Part shown: in pieces, positions 16,427-24,245 of the stretch | Position numbering within the stretch: the first letter of the stretch is position 1 | How the letters are laid out: each line of letters starts with the position of its first letter | Assembly (NCBI GenBank): GCA_029249225.1 | Contig: JAQWHT010000084.1 | Span: 1 to 48,915, forward strand | Source: Flavobacteriaceae bacterium | Lineage (GTDB): Bacteria; Bacteroidota; Bacteroidia; Flavobacteriales; Flavobacteriaceae | Direction of reading: 5' to 3' | Length of the DNA: 48,915 nucleotides | The notes under the pieces: model-generated | The model's input: only the letters and a program-made list of their open reading frames with translations | Told to the model about the DNA's origin: nothing | The model's database searches: none | Made by a program: the position numbers and the translations under genes

Positions 16427-18787
16427 TTAAAAATAAAGAACAAATCCAAATGACGGTAGGGGCGAACTGTTGTTGTCCGTTGTTGAAATTTCTTTCAGAC
16501 TTCTTGGGATTACTTCTGCTCCATCACTCGTCCGATTTAATCCGTATTCAGGAGGTGTTGGATTAGGTTGGGCTAAGAAATTTTGAACCTCAAAGTAAAA
16601 ATTAAATGAGATTGATTTAAAATTCCATTTCTTATCAATACGTATATCAGCAAGATTAAAACTATTTAATTTAACTTCTCCCAAACGATCATAATCTAAA
16701 ATTAATTCAGGATATGCCTCGGTACTTGCTTCGAGATCGACAGGTACAAAAGGGTTTTTCCCAGCAAAACGCCATCTTGCGCTAAGCTCCCAATTTCGCT
16801 TTAATTTATAGCCTCCAGAAAAAGATATCAGGTGTCTACTATCCCAAACAGAGGGCCTTAAGACACCATCTGCACCTGAAAATTCACTTGAAAAATAAGT
16901 GTACGCAAAAACCCCATAGAAATTTTTAGATAACTTTTGCTGAAATAAAACTTCAACTCCTTTGCTCTGCCCTTCGCCATCTGAAACAATTTCCTCATTC
17001 CCAAGTACTTCAAAACCACCTCCTTTGTTTGCCAGCGAAACACCGTCTAGGACGGAGATAGGATAATTTGCATAATTCTTAACAAAGCCCTCTACTGTAA
17101 AACGTGAAGCTGGGGTCAAGTTGTACTCAATTCCTCCCACTACATGATCACTCCTTACATAGGCAGCCTTTTGATTTAAAAAAGTTCCAGTATGATTTTG
17201 AAAACCGAGCATTGTGTAGGTTGGAATTTTAAAATAACGCCCAACTGAAGCATTAAATTTCCATTGTTGATTTTCTGTCAATGCATAAGAAATAGCAGCT
17301 CTAGGAGAAATATTGTCCAATAAGTCAGAGCCTTTAGAAAAACTGTCTGCATCTGTTCTAATTCCCCAAGAGAGATCTAAACGATCATTCATAAATGAAC
17401 GTGACGCTTTTACAAATAGTCCGTATTTAGCAAAATTAAGTGCTGTGTTATACGCAATATCATAGTATACAAAACGTGTATTGTTTTGGTACGCTGAATT
17501 TTGAAGGTTAAAGCCTGAAGACCATTTCCAATTTTCAGAAAATTGGGTGGCCTGAAAGCGGAGTTTAGTTTCCCATTCAAAGGAATCATTTTGAAAAATG
17601 GTCCCTGTTTTTGTGGTATTATCCTCATAACGCGCAAAAACATTTTCCAGTCTGTTAGTACTAACAACAGTATTCATAAATCCCTTTCCATTTTTGTAGT
17701 TACGTTTCCAAGAAAGACCAACAGTAGTACTTCTTTGATCAATTATGGGAACTTGTTCTAAAGTAGCTTGCTGTTCCTCATCAAATTCATCAGGAGCCTT
17801 TACAGAAAAATCATCAATAGAACCTATACCTAAAAATGTAAGCGAATTGTATGCATCTATTTCGTGCTTTATTTTCCATTGGTAATCCCAATAATCTGGT
17901 CTAATAGGGAGTCCTATTAACTCAAAAAGAAATTGCAAATAGCTTCTCCTTAGAGAAAAAAGAAAGGTTGTTTTTGCAGCTTGCTCTTTGTTCTTTCTAA
18001 ATAAAGGACCCTCTAATGTAAGGGCAGTTTCACTAGCTCCTAAACGGAAATTTCCTCCAAATTTATTAACATCACCTTCACGTTGTTCGAAAGCTAATAC
18101 ACCAGAAAGAGGATTGTCATATTCTGCACCAAATGAAGAACTAGAGAGAGTAACTTCTCTTATAAAAGAGACATTGACCATCCCAACTGGACCACCAGCA
18201 CTACCTTGGGTACTAAAATGATTAATGTTGGGTATCTCTATACCGTCTAAATAATAGACTGTTTCATTCGGTGCCCCTCCACGTATTATTATATCGTTTC
18301 GGAACCCACCAATAGAAGGTGAAATTCCAGGCATACTCTGAACTACTTTTGTAATATCATTGTTACCTCCTGGGTAGGTCTCAATTTCAACCGCAGAAAA
18401 AGTTTGGGTGGATAAAGGGGTCTCACTACTCGTTTTAAATGGGCTTTGAACCAAAACAACCTCATCTAGGTTCTCAGCAATTTCACTTAATTCAAATAAC
18501 AATGGAATGTTTCCTACAGACTTGACAATCACATTAAATAAAGTTTGTGATTCAAATCCCAGATAACTTGCTTCCACATTATATGATTGGGTTGGAATAT
18601 CATCTATCGTGAAGTATCCCTTCTCATCGGTTACAACCCCAACACTAGTACCCACTAAAACAACAGTTGCTCCTTCTAGAGGAAGTTGACTTTGGGAATC
18701 GATAATTCTTCCATTAAGGGATCCTGTATTTTGTCCCAATAGGACACCTGTGCACAATAAAAATAAACTCGCTAATTTCTTTTTCAT
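16427..18787 (-). CDS. TonB-dependent receptor with N-terminal regulatory-like domain
   Basis: An outer-membrane active transporter, ligand unknown. A Sec signal (MKKKLASLFLLCTGVLLGQ) precedes a carboxypeptidase-regulatory-like domain (about 20-105: LNGRIIDSQSQLPLEGATV...), a plug with SMPGISPSIGGFRNDIIIRGG and YYLDGIEI, and a long beta-barrel ending in FGFVLYF, an aromatic C-terminus. I chose ATG 18787 (786 aa) because it starts the signal peptide; an ATG at 18805 adds six residues. It has no SusD partner, so glycan import by a SusCD-type complex is unlikely. It is divergent from the Rieske lipoprotein gene, which may be functionally linked. Confidence 0.9.
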   Translation of the reverse strand: MKKKLASLFLLCTGVLLGQNTGSLNGRIIDSQSQLPLEGATVVLVGTSVGVVTDEKGYFTIDDIPTQSYNVEASYLGFESQTLFNVIVKSVGNIPLLFELSEIAENLDEVVLVQSPFKTSSETPLSTQTFSAVEIETYPGGNNDITKVVQSMPGISPSIGGFRNDIIIRGGAPNETVYYLDGIEIPNINHFSTQGSAGGPVGMVNVSFIREVTLSSSSFGAEYDNPLSGVLAFEQREGDVNKFGGNFRLGASETALTLEGPLFRKNKEQAAKTTFLFSLRRSYLQFLFELIGLPIRPDYWDYQWKIKHEIDAYNSLTFLGIGSIDDFSVKAPDEFDEEQQATLEQVPIIDQRSTTVGLSWKRNYKNGKGFMNTVVSTNRLENVFARYEDNTTKTGTIFQNDSFEWETKLRFQATQFSENWKWSSGFNLQNSAYQNNTRFVYYDIAYNTALNFAKYGLFVKASRSFMNDRLDLSWGIRTDADSFSKGSDLLDNISPRAAISYALTENQQWKFNASVGRYFKIPTYTMLGFQNHTGTFLNQKAAYVRSDHVVGGIEYNLTPASRFTVEGFVKNYANYPISVLDGVSLANKGGGFEVLGNEEIVSDGEGQSKGVEVLFQQKLSKNFYGVFAYTYFSSEFSGADGVLRPSVWDSRHLISFSGGYKLKRNWELSARWRFAGKNPFVPVDLEASTEAYPELILDYDRLGEVKLNSFNLADIRIDKKWNFKSISFNFYFEVQNFLAQPNPTPPEYGLNRTSDGAEVIPRSLKEISTTDNNSSPLPSFGFVLYF

Positions 18788-18861
18788 ACTCCAAAAATAA
18801 TTCATTTTATTACTTTAAATAAATTAATGTTTAATTATTTTGAATTATATTTAAACAAAAA

Positions 18862-19302
18862 ATGATTATGAATAACAGAAGATCTTTCTTAAAAACTGCA
18901 TGTAAACCAATAGTCCTAGCAACATTGGGAATTCCTCTATTGGAAGCTTGTTCTACAGATGACGATATAACTTCAAACGCCAACAATTCAACTACTGCAG
19001 CGTCAACACCAACAGAACCTCTAGTCATTGATATTTCTAATGATAATTTTAAAGACCTCAAAGAAGTAGGCGGATGGCTTAATTATACTGAAAAAAATAT
19101 TTTACTAGTGAGGATTAGTGAAGCCGAAATACGGGTTTTTGACAATAGGTGTCCTCATCAAGGCAATAGAGATCGATGGTCTTATGATGGAAGTAGCTTT
19201 GAATGTGGACATCACAACAATACCTATTCTGACTCCTGCTCAGGTTCTCTAACGTGCTATGATTCAAATTTGGATGGGAATCTACTTACCGTAGTTTTCT
19301 AA
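18862..19302 (+). CDS. Rieske [2Fe-2S] lipoprotein
   Basis: A small exported iron-sulfur protein of 146 residues. The N-terminus has RRSFLK and a hydrophobic stretch ending LLEAC (Cys30), so it is both twin-arginine-like and lipoprotein-like. After a Ser/Thr linker, the Rieske fold carries C97-x-H99 (RCPHQG) and C115-x2-H118 (ECGHHNN), a complete 2Cys-2His cluster set. No catalytic oxygenase domain is attached, so an electron-transfer role is likely; the partner is unknown. A start at ATG 18868 is equally possible. It overlaps the convergent 19299-19907 gene by 4 bp. Confidence 0.85.
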   Translation: MIMNNRRSFLKTACKPIVLATLGIPLLEACSTDDDITSNANNSTTAASTPTEPLVIDISNDNFKDLKEVGGWLNYTEKNILLVRISEAEIRVFDNRCPHQGNRDRWSYDGSSFECGHHNNTYSDSCSGSLTCYDSNLDGNLLTVVF

Positions 19303-19907
19303 TCTTTCGATTTTTTTCGTTGGGCTTTACGTTTTGCCTTTTCAAGCTGTTTTTTATGCATATTTTGCTGAACTTCAATCTCTGAATTTAATTTTTTATC
19401 ATAGAGCCCTCTCAAGCCTTCTATATCCTCGTCTGAAATTTTAAATTGATCATCCGCTTGAAGACTAATATCTTCCGAATTAAATGTTGCCTTTTTAGTT
19501 TGTTTGCGCATGATCTTACGTGCTGCGTTCAAATTGTAATAAAGACCAGGATCTATCATTTTATTTGCTACATAATGTTCTTTCTTTTCTTTATTCCAAC
19601 GAACAAAAACAAATCCTCCATTTACAGAATCTAAAGTCACACGATACACATGTGCGTGATTTGGTAAGGTCTGATAAACAATTACTTTTTCTGGCACATA
19701 TCCTGCCACGTATAAAAGTTCTTGAACAAAGGCAAATTGGGTTTCTGGAGAAGGATCTGAATAAGCCTCGTAATTTTCTATTAATGCTTCTGATTGTGCA
19801 AAAATTTTGAACGAACACATTAAAAATACAACGCTAAGTAATTTACTTTTCACAAAAAATTGTTTAGTTCGTACTTTCAGACTGAGATAAATAATGAAAC
19901 TCTTCAA
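19299..19907 (-). CDS. exported protein of unknown function with basic tail
   Basis: I do not recognise this 202-residue protein. A positive N-terminal region and a hydrophobic segment ending near FKIFAQ-S (about residues 22-39) look like a Sec signal peptide. The mature part contains a compact region with PEKVIVYQTLPNHAHVYRVTLDSVNGGFVFVRW, possibly beta-rich, and then a strongly basic C-terminus (KKQLEKAKRKAQRKKSKD) likely to be helical. It starts 14 bp after the YhhN-like gene ends and is probably co-transcribed with it. Confidence 0.6.
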   Translation of the reverse strand: MKSFIIYLSLKVRTKQFFVKSKLLSVVFLMCSFKIFAQSEALIENYEAYSDPSPETQFAFVQELLYVAGYVPEKVIVYQTLPNHAHVYRVTLDSVNGGFVFVRWNKEKKEHYVANKMIDPGLYYNLNAARKIMRKQTKKATFNSEDISLQADDQFKISDEDIEGLRGLYDKKLNSEIEVQQNMHKKQLEKAKRKAQRKKSKD

Positions 19908-19921
19908 AATATAAAAAAGCT

Positions 19922-20542
19922 TTAATGATAATAAAAAAACCTAATCCATGTAATATAAGGTATAGAAAAGGTAAAAACATCTTCGTTAAAATATTTTTTA
20001 TTGTAAGTCAAAAATACATCACGCACAGAAAATACCAAAAGCCCAATGAACAAAAAAAAATGTTTTGACATCGATTTCAACAAATGCATGACTGTAAAAC
20101 TTCCAAATAAAGAAAGCGTAAGTCCATAAACAAGCCCATGGATTCTCATCTCCTCAAGAGAATAATACACATGGCTCAAGAAAACCAACAGATACGAGCC
20201 ATAAAACAATAAGCCTAAAAAATGAGCTTTAAATGAGTATTCTTTTGAAAATTCTAAATATGCTCCTATCAAACACAGCTGCATGATCCAATAAAAAAAT
20301 ACCGCCCATTGTAAAAAAACTGGAGAAAACTCAATCAATAACAGTAAATCTCCCAACCAAATAAAAAAGAATGCACTTAAAATAAAGGAGTTTTTTTTCT
20401 TGGTACAGATTAGATAGTACAATAGAAGTGTCAAAATAATTAAGGGCTCAAAAAAATATCTATATGACTTTAGACCCTGATCGTAAAAATAGGAATCTAA
20501 GAGGGTAGACAGAAAAAACAGGATTAGTATTAGGCGTTTCAT
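19922..20542 (-). CDS. YhhN-family membrane protein
   Basis: A small integral membrane protein with about seven to eight hydrophobic segments over 206 residues. The stretches FFFIWLGDLLLL and VFSVRDVFLTYNKKYF match the conserved GD and D-x-L-A-x-NKF regions of the YhhN/TMEM86 family, whose animal members are lysoplasmalogenases; bacterial function is not settled. I place the start at ATG 20542 (MKRLILILFF) because the -7 box at 20563-20570 excludes the upstream ATGs at 20584 and 20587. Confidence 0.65.
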   Translation of the reverse strand: MKRLILILFFLSTLLDSYFYDQGLKSYRYFFEPLIILTLLLYYLICTKKKNSFILSAFFFIWLGDLLLLIEFSPVFLQWAVFFYWIMQLCLIGAYLEFSKEYSFKAHFLGLLFYGSYLLVFLSHVYYSLEEMRIHGLVYGLTLSLFGSFTVMHLLKSMSKHFFLFIGLLVFSVRDVFLTYNKKYFNEDVFTFSIPYITWIRFFYYH

Positions 20543-20562
20543 TTGAGGTATCAATGGGTGTT

Positions 20563-20570
20563 CAAATGTA
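20563..20570 (-). promoter_or_regulatory. -7 box for the YhhN-like gene
   Basis: The minus strand reads TACATTTG, an exact consensus. Transcription should start near 20557, giving a leader of about 15 nt to ATG 20542. Confidence 0.6.
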
Positions 20571-20578
20571 ATGAAAAT

Positions 20579-20598
20579 TAACATCATAACTGATGTTA
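20579..20598. promoter_or_regulatory. TAACATCA-N4-TGATGTTA palindrome
   Basis: A perfect inverted repeat with 8-bp arms and a 4-bp spacer. It sits 8 bp upstream of the YhhN-like -7 box, over the -33 region, so it could be a repressor or activator site. It also follows the TonB receptor stop codon (20619) and could form a hairpin there, but the T-tract after it on the minus strand (AATTTTC) is weak. Confidence 0.5.
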
Positions 20599-20618
20599 GT
20601 CACAATAGGACCTACTAC

Positions 20619-23030
20619 CTAATATTTAAAATTTAATTGCACTTGTAAATTCCTACCTAGATCTGCGGAATAAAATCTCATTCTATTGAGATAGTCTCGA
20701 TATTCTGAGTTTGTAAGGTTTTGTGCAATAATTCGGATTTGACTTTTTAAACTGGATCTATTTTTGAGATTGTAAGAAAAATATAGATCTAGCCTTTGAA
20801 ATCCGGGAGGAGGTGTACTTATATCTACAGTTTCACTGACCAATTGACCTTCCTGGATTAAATTGACCTGAAAATTTGAGTTTGGAAATCTCTTTTGCCT
20901 AGCATTTAAATGGTGTACAATTTCAAAATCCCATTTCCCCTCTCTGGGTGTGTATTTTAATTTCTGGTAAGAATTGAGCGGAGGTATTAATATCAATGGA
21001 TTTTTGTTTTGTAAATCTTGTGCATAGGTATAAGAAGCTCCTAAATCAAATTTGAATTCTCTGTTGATCGATAACGAAGAGGTAAAATCAATTCCCGTTA
21101 AAAAGACATCTGTAGCGTTATACTCCCAAACAGGGAATGCACCTCTTATGGTTTGTTCTAGTCTTGTAGGTTCTATGTAGATATAATCATAGACTTTGGA
21201 TATAAATGGTTCAAAACTCCAAATTATACTCCCCTTCTCTTTTGAAATACTAAATAGTAGTTTATGGCTAATTTCTTTTTGAAGAGATAGACTTCCATAC
21301 TCGATTGCTGCAATACTGTGATGTAAGCCGTCGCTAAATAACTCTGATGCATTGGGAGCTCGCTGAGACAAAACATAGGATGCGTTAATTTTAAAACGGT
21401 CGCCTATTTTTGAGGAAATCCCAGTCTGTGCAGAAAAATTCAGGAAGAATAATTTTGGATTTGTTAAAATCTGACTCCCTGTTTTTTGCATTTCAAAATC
21501 ACTAAATACTACAGAATAATTTCTCTCGCTCCAAACAGATAAATCATAATACTTTTTAGCATCAATAACTATTTGATCTAAGCGCATGCCCCATTCCCAG
21601 ATAAAAAAATTGCTCTTTTGAAAATTACCTAAAACATAGGCTCCAGCCTCATACTTAAGATAATCTGGAATCAATCTTTTGATACCAGTATTCGGATCAG
21701 AAAAATTATCTTGAAGCAATCCGTTAATACCCAATTCAAAAGTCCAATTTTCAATATTAATCCCTGATAAACTACCAATAATATTATGTGTTTTAAGCAC
21801 TAAATCAATTGCAGGAATTTCCGTTCTTCCACCCCTCCGAACATCAAACTCTTTTCTGTCGTTCACTTGAAAATTATATCCCCACTCAAACTTGGATTGA
21901 TTTTTAAATAAATTAAAATAACTAAACGATATTTTTTGATGCTTCCCTTGTTGTTTTGGAGCGCCAATCTGATAACTAAAGTCTTCTATCACTCTTGGTT
22001 CGTCTGAATTTAAAGAATAAAAAAGATCTTCAACATTACCAATATGAGCACCTTTTAGTATTCCTGTTTCAACAGCATAGCTTGAATAGCCAAACTTCCA
22101 CCCGCTCACGATTTTATCTTTTCCCAACTTTATTGAGAAGTCAGCTTCTCTTAATCCTGTGTTTGAAAGGAGATAACGTGGAGCATGAAAATCCCCAAAT
22201 TGTTTTGCTGTAAATTGGCCGTTAACAAAAAACCCATTAGAATATGTTTTTTCTAACATAGATGTGATTTTACCTCCCTTTCCATTTGATTCTAAAATTA
22301 AATTTGAATTACCATAGAGAGAATCTTTTAATTGTTTTCTACTTGAACTTAAAATAATCAAGCCCCCAGAGGTATCTCCACCATATTTTAAGGCTGCAGC
22401 TCCTTTGATCAGTTGAATGGTTTCAAAAGAATTAAAATCAATATTTGGCGCATGATCTGGACCCCATTCTTGGTCATGCTGTCTAAAATCATCTGTGACA
22501 ATTCCTACTCTACTTCCATACATTCCATGAATTGCAGGTTTAGCGATTCCATTCCCAGTTTTTAAGACTGAAGCACCTGAGATATAACTCAACGCTTCAA
22601 CCATTGTATTACTGCCGTAAGAATTTATATCACCAATATCAAGGCTAACCTCTTGGACTGACTTTCTAAGCTTAGAAATTCTTTTTTCTGACAGAATAAT
22701 TTCCTCTAATTCATTGATATGATGCTCTAAATCAAAGTTATTTACCTGACTGGTTTGAATATTAATCCTTTTTTTTACTGTAGGGCATTCAGGATGTAGA
22801 ATGATAATTTGGTATTTACCAGGACACAAACCCTCAAGTTGATAGTTTCCATCAAAATCAGTTTGTGAAAAATAATTGGTGCCCTCTAGTTTAACTAGGG
22901 CACCAATTATTGGAGATCTATCGTGTAAATCAGTAATTGTGCCTTCTAAAGACAAATTACATGTTTGACCATTAATCAAATTAAACCAACTTAAAGAGAG
23001 GAAAAAAATCTGAAATAATGGTCGATTCAT
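20619..23030 (-). CDS. TonB-dependent receptor, ZnuD-like
   Basis: An outer-membrane importer, likely for zinc or a related metal. A signal peptide (to about residue 21) is followed by a carboxypeptidase-regulatory-like domain (LEGTITDLHDRSPIIGALVKLEG), then the plug. The plug contains RVGIVTDDFRQHDQEWGPDHAPNID with KGAAALKYGGDTSGG, which closely resembles the His/Asp-containing plug loop of ZnuD-type zinc receptors. A barrel follows, ending in QVQLNFKY. Length 803 aa. Its start overlaps the stop of the 181-aa lipoprotein gene by 1 bp. The neighbours with His-rich segments support metal handling; the specific metal is inferred. Confidence 0.8.
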   Translation of the reverse strand: MNRPLFQIFFLSLSWFNLINGQTCNLSLEGTITDLHDRSPIIGALVKLEGTNYFSQTDFDGNYQLEGLCPGKYQIIILHPECPTVKKRINIQTSQVNNFDLEHHINELEEIILSEKRISKLRKSVQEVSLDIGDINSYGSNTMVEALSYISGASVLKTGNGIAKPAIHGMYGSRVGIVTDDFRQHDQEWGPDHAPNIDFNSFETIQLIKGAAALKYGGDTSGGLIILSSSRKQLKDSLYGNSNLILESNGKGGKITSMLEKTYSNGFFVNGQFTAKQFGDFHAPRYLLSNTGLREADFSIKLGKDKIVSGWKFGYSSYAVETGILKGAHIGNVEDLFYSLNSDEPRVIEDFSYQIGAPKQQGKHQKISFSYFNLFKNQSKFEWGYNFQVNDRKEFDVRRGGRTEIPAIDLVLKTHNIIGSLSGINIENWTFELGINGLLQDNFSDPNTGIKRLIPDYLKYEAGAYVLGNFQKSNFFIWEWGMRLDQIVIDAKKYYDLSVWSERNYSVVFSDFEMQKTGSQILTNPKLFFLNFSAQTGISSKIGDRFKINASYVLSQRAPNASELFSDGLHHSIAAIEYGSLSLQKEISHKLLFSISKEKGSIIWSFEPFISKVYDYIYIEPTRLEQTIRGAFPVWEYNATDVFLTGIDFTSSLSINREFKFDLGASYTYAQDLQNKNPLILIPPLNSYQKLKYTPREGKWDFEIVHHLNARQKRFPNSNFQVNLIQEGQLVSETVDISTPPPGFQRLDLYFSYNLKNRSSLKSQIRIIAQNLTNSEYRDYLNRMRFYSADLGRNLQVQLNFKY

Positions 23031-23575
23031 TAATCGGTAATTGTAATTGGTATATCTATTGAGACATCATTAAACCCTCCAATGTCTTCTCTAGTTGTGC
23101 CGCTATAATTTGTAGGTTGATGGATTAAATAAACTCGAACCGTTCCAGCTCCGCTTGCGCTGGCATTCCAAATACTTTTAATTAATACACCTCTACTTCC
23201 ATCTTTTACATCATCACTCGCAGAAGTCACATCAACTGAAACACTTGCAAATTCATAAAATACTTGATGTTGATCAGCTTCTTCTATGACTTCTAAAGTA
23301 ACATCATCTATATCACTGGGGTCGCTGTTATTTAAAAATGAAACCTCCACTTTATAGTCACTATTAGCTTTTAAATTTATTGATTGTGTATTTTGTTCAC
23401 TAATATCCCAATTAACTGTTTGACTTGAACCATCAGAAGACTGAACTTTCAAAACAACATTAGAAATATACTCTTGTTGATTTACAGCATCGGGATCATC
23501 TTTACTACACGAGTAGACTAAGCTTATGGCTAATACCATAATCTTAATTTTAAATAGATTTTGAATATTTTTCAT
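23030..23575 (-). CDS. lipoprotein in metal-uptake operon, unknown family
   Basis: A 181-residue protein with a lipoprotein signal ending VYSCSKDD (Cys23). The mature part looks like an all-beta domain (YISNVVLKVQSSDGSSQTVNWDI...) rich in Asp, with DHQ in the middle and no catalytic motif I recognise. It is translationally coupled to the TonB receptor gene, so it is probably a surface or periplasmic partner that binds the same ligand. I cannot name the family. Confidence 0.7.
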   Translation of the reverse strand: MKNIQNLFKIKIMVLAISLVYSCSKDDPDAVNQQEYISNVVLKVQSSDGSSQTVNWDISEQNTQSINLKANSDYKVEVSFLNNSDPSDIDDVTLEVIEEADQHQVFYEFASVSVDVTSASDDVKDGSRGVLIKSIWNASASGAGTVRVYLIHQPTNYSGTTREDIGGFNDVSIDIPITITD

Positions 23576-23612
23576 TCGAATTTTTATTTTGATTTTGAAG
23601 ATGTTTTAATAA

Positions 23613-23656
23613 CCTAAAGGCCGTGTATAAACACAAGTTACACACGACCCCTTAGG
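23613..23656 (-). promoter_or_regulatory. long hairpin inside the metal-uptake operon
   Basis: CCTAAGGG pairs with CCTTTAGG (8 bp, one G-U) and, across a small internal loop, CGTGT pairs with ACACG; the loop is about 15 nt. No T-run follows. It lies between the 46-aa lipoprotein and the 181-aa lipoprotein genes and may stabilise the mRNA ends or partly terminate, setting different expression levels. Confidence 0.55.
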
Positions 23657-23686
23657 CTTTCTATTAAAAGTTAAAACTTAGAAGTT

Positions 23687-23827
23687 TTAAGCAATATTAT
23701 CATTTACAACAACAATTGCCGCTATGTGGTCATGATCATCATGATCACCATCTTCATGGTCATCTTTTTCACATGATACAATAGCAAAGGAACTGAATGC
23801 AAATAATAGTAATAAATATTTTTTCAT
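23687..23827 (-). CDS. 46-aa His/Asp-rich lipoprotein
   Basis: A very small gene, reading MKKYLLLLFAFSSFAIVSC and then an acidic His-rich stretch EKDDHEDGDHDDHDH, ending AAIVVVNDNIA before TAA. The lipobox Cys19 predicts a lipid-anchored peptide of 28 mature residues with five His and eight Asp, a composition suited to binding zinc or similar divalent metals. It is the first gene after the palindromic operator at 23872-23889 and precedes the 181-aa lipoprotein and ZnuD-like receptor genes. No family is known to me. Confidence 0.75.
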   Translation of the reverse strand: MKKYLLLLFAFSSFAIVSCEKDDHEDGDHDDHDHIAAIVVVNDNIA

Positions 23828-23871
23828 TATATTAAAATTTAGGTTGATAAATTTACTCTATGTTATGTTTG

Positions 23872-23889
23872 GACATAATGTATTATGTC
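23872..23889. promoter_or_regulatory. GACATAAT-GT-ATTATGTC operator candidate
   Basis: A perfect palindrome with 8-bp arms and a 2-bp spacer, located 45 bp upstream of the 46-aa lipoprotein ATG. On the minus strand a possible -7 box (TACATTAT) lies within it, with a TTTG about 20 bp upstream. The symmetry, AT content and position fit a Fur/Zur-family repressor site. Zur control is inferred from the operon content. Confidence 0.55.
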
Positions 23890-23899
23890 TTTTGAAAAT

Positions 23900-24241
23900 T
23901 TAACAAATGCTTGGCGGCCCCCTTAATCTTAATTTATAAAATCTTTGTTTGCTTAAATGAAATTGATAGTTATTGAATAAGGTCTTATATTCTGTCCTTT
24001 CAAAGAGGAAAGAATACACTTTGTAATATTTATACAACGATTGAAAAAAGTAATCCAATGCGTCATTGTGAAATGAACTGGAATGAAAGTGGGTAGTCGT
24101 ATGCTCACACTCTTTGGGTACTGAATGAAATTCGTAAGAGTGAGATGCCTTAAGAACGGGAGGCAAAATAAAAAACAAGAGAAGCCCTAAAGCCGTTGTT
24201 TTAGTTAATAGGGGTGCTATTTCTTTCGATTGGTTCAACAA
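23900..24241 (-). CDS. small His-containing exported protein
   Basis: A 113-residue protein with one hydrophobic segment (TTALGLLLFFILPPVLKASH, about residues 15-34) that could be a signal peptide or anchor. Seven His and one Cys cluster in the next 27 residues (SHSYEFHSVPKECEHTTTHFHSSSFH), followed by an aromatic-rich stretch and the C-terminus RLRGPPSIC. Two TTG codons are the only starts seen, 4 bp after the DUF1080 gene. It probably belongs functionally with the metal-uptake genes downstream, although the operator lies after it. Function unknown. Confidence 0.6.
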   Translation of the reverse strand: MLNQSKEIAPLLTKTTALGLLLFFILPPVLKASHSYEFHSVPKECEHTTTHFHSSSFHNDALDYFFQSLYKYYKVYSFLFERTEYKTLFNNYQFHLSKQRFYKLRLRGPPSIC

Positions 24242-24245
24242 TTAA

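Noticed and set aside
18792-18799. TATTTTTG on the minus strand as promoter of the TonB receptor gene
   Set aside because: It ends only 4 nt before ATG 18787, so transcription would start at or inside the start codon. A leaderless mRNA is possible but not supported by anything else.
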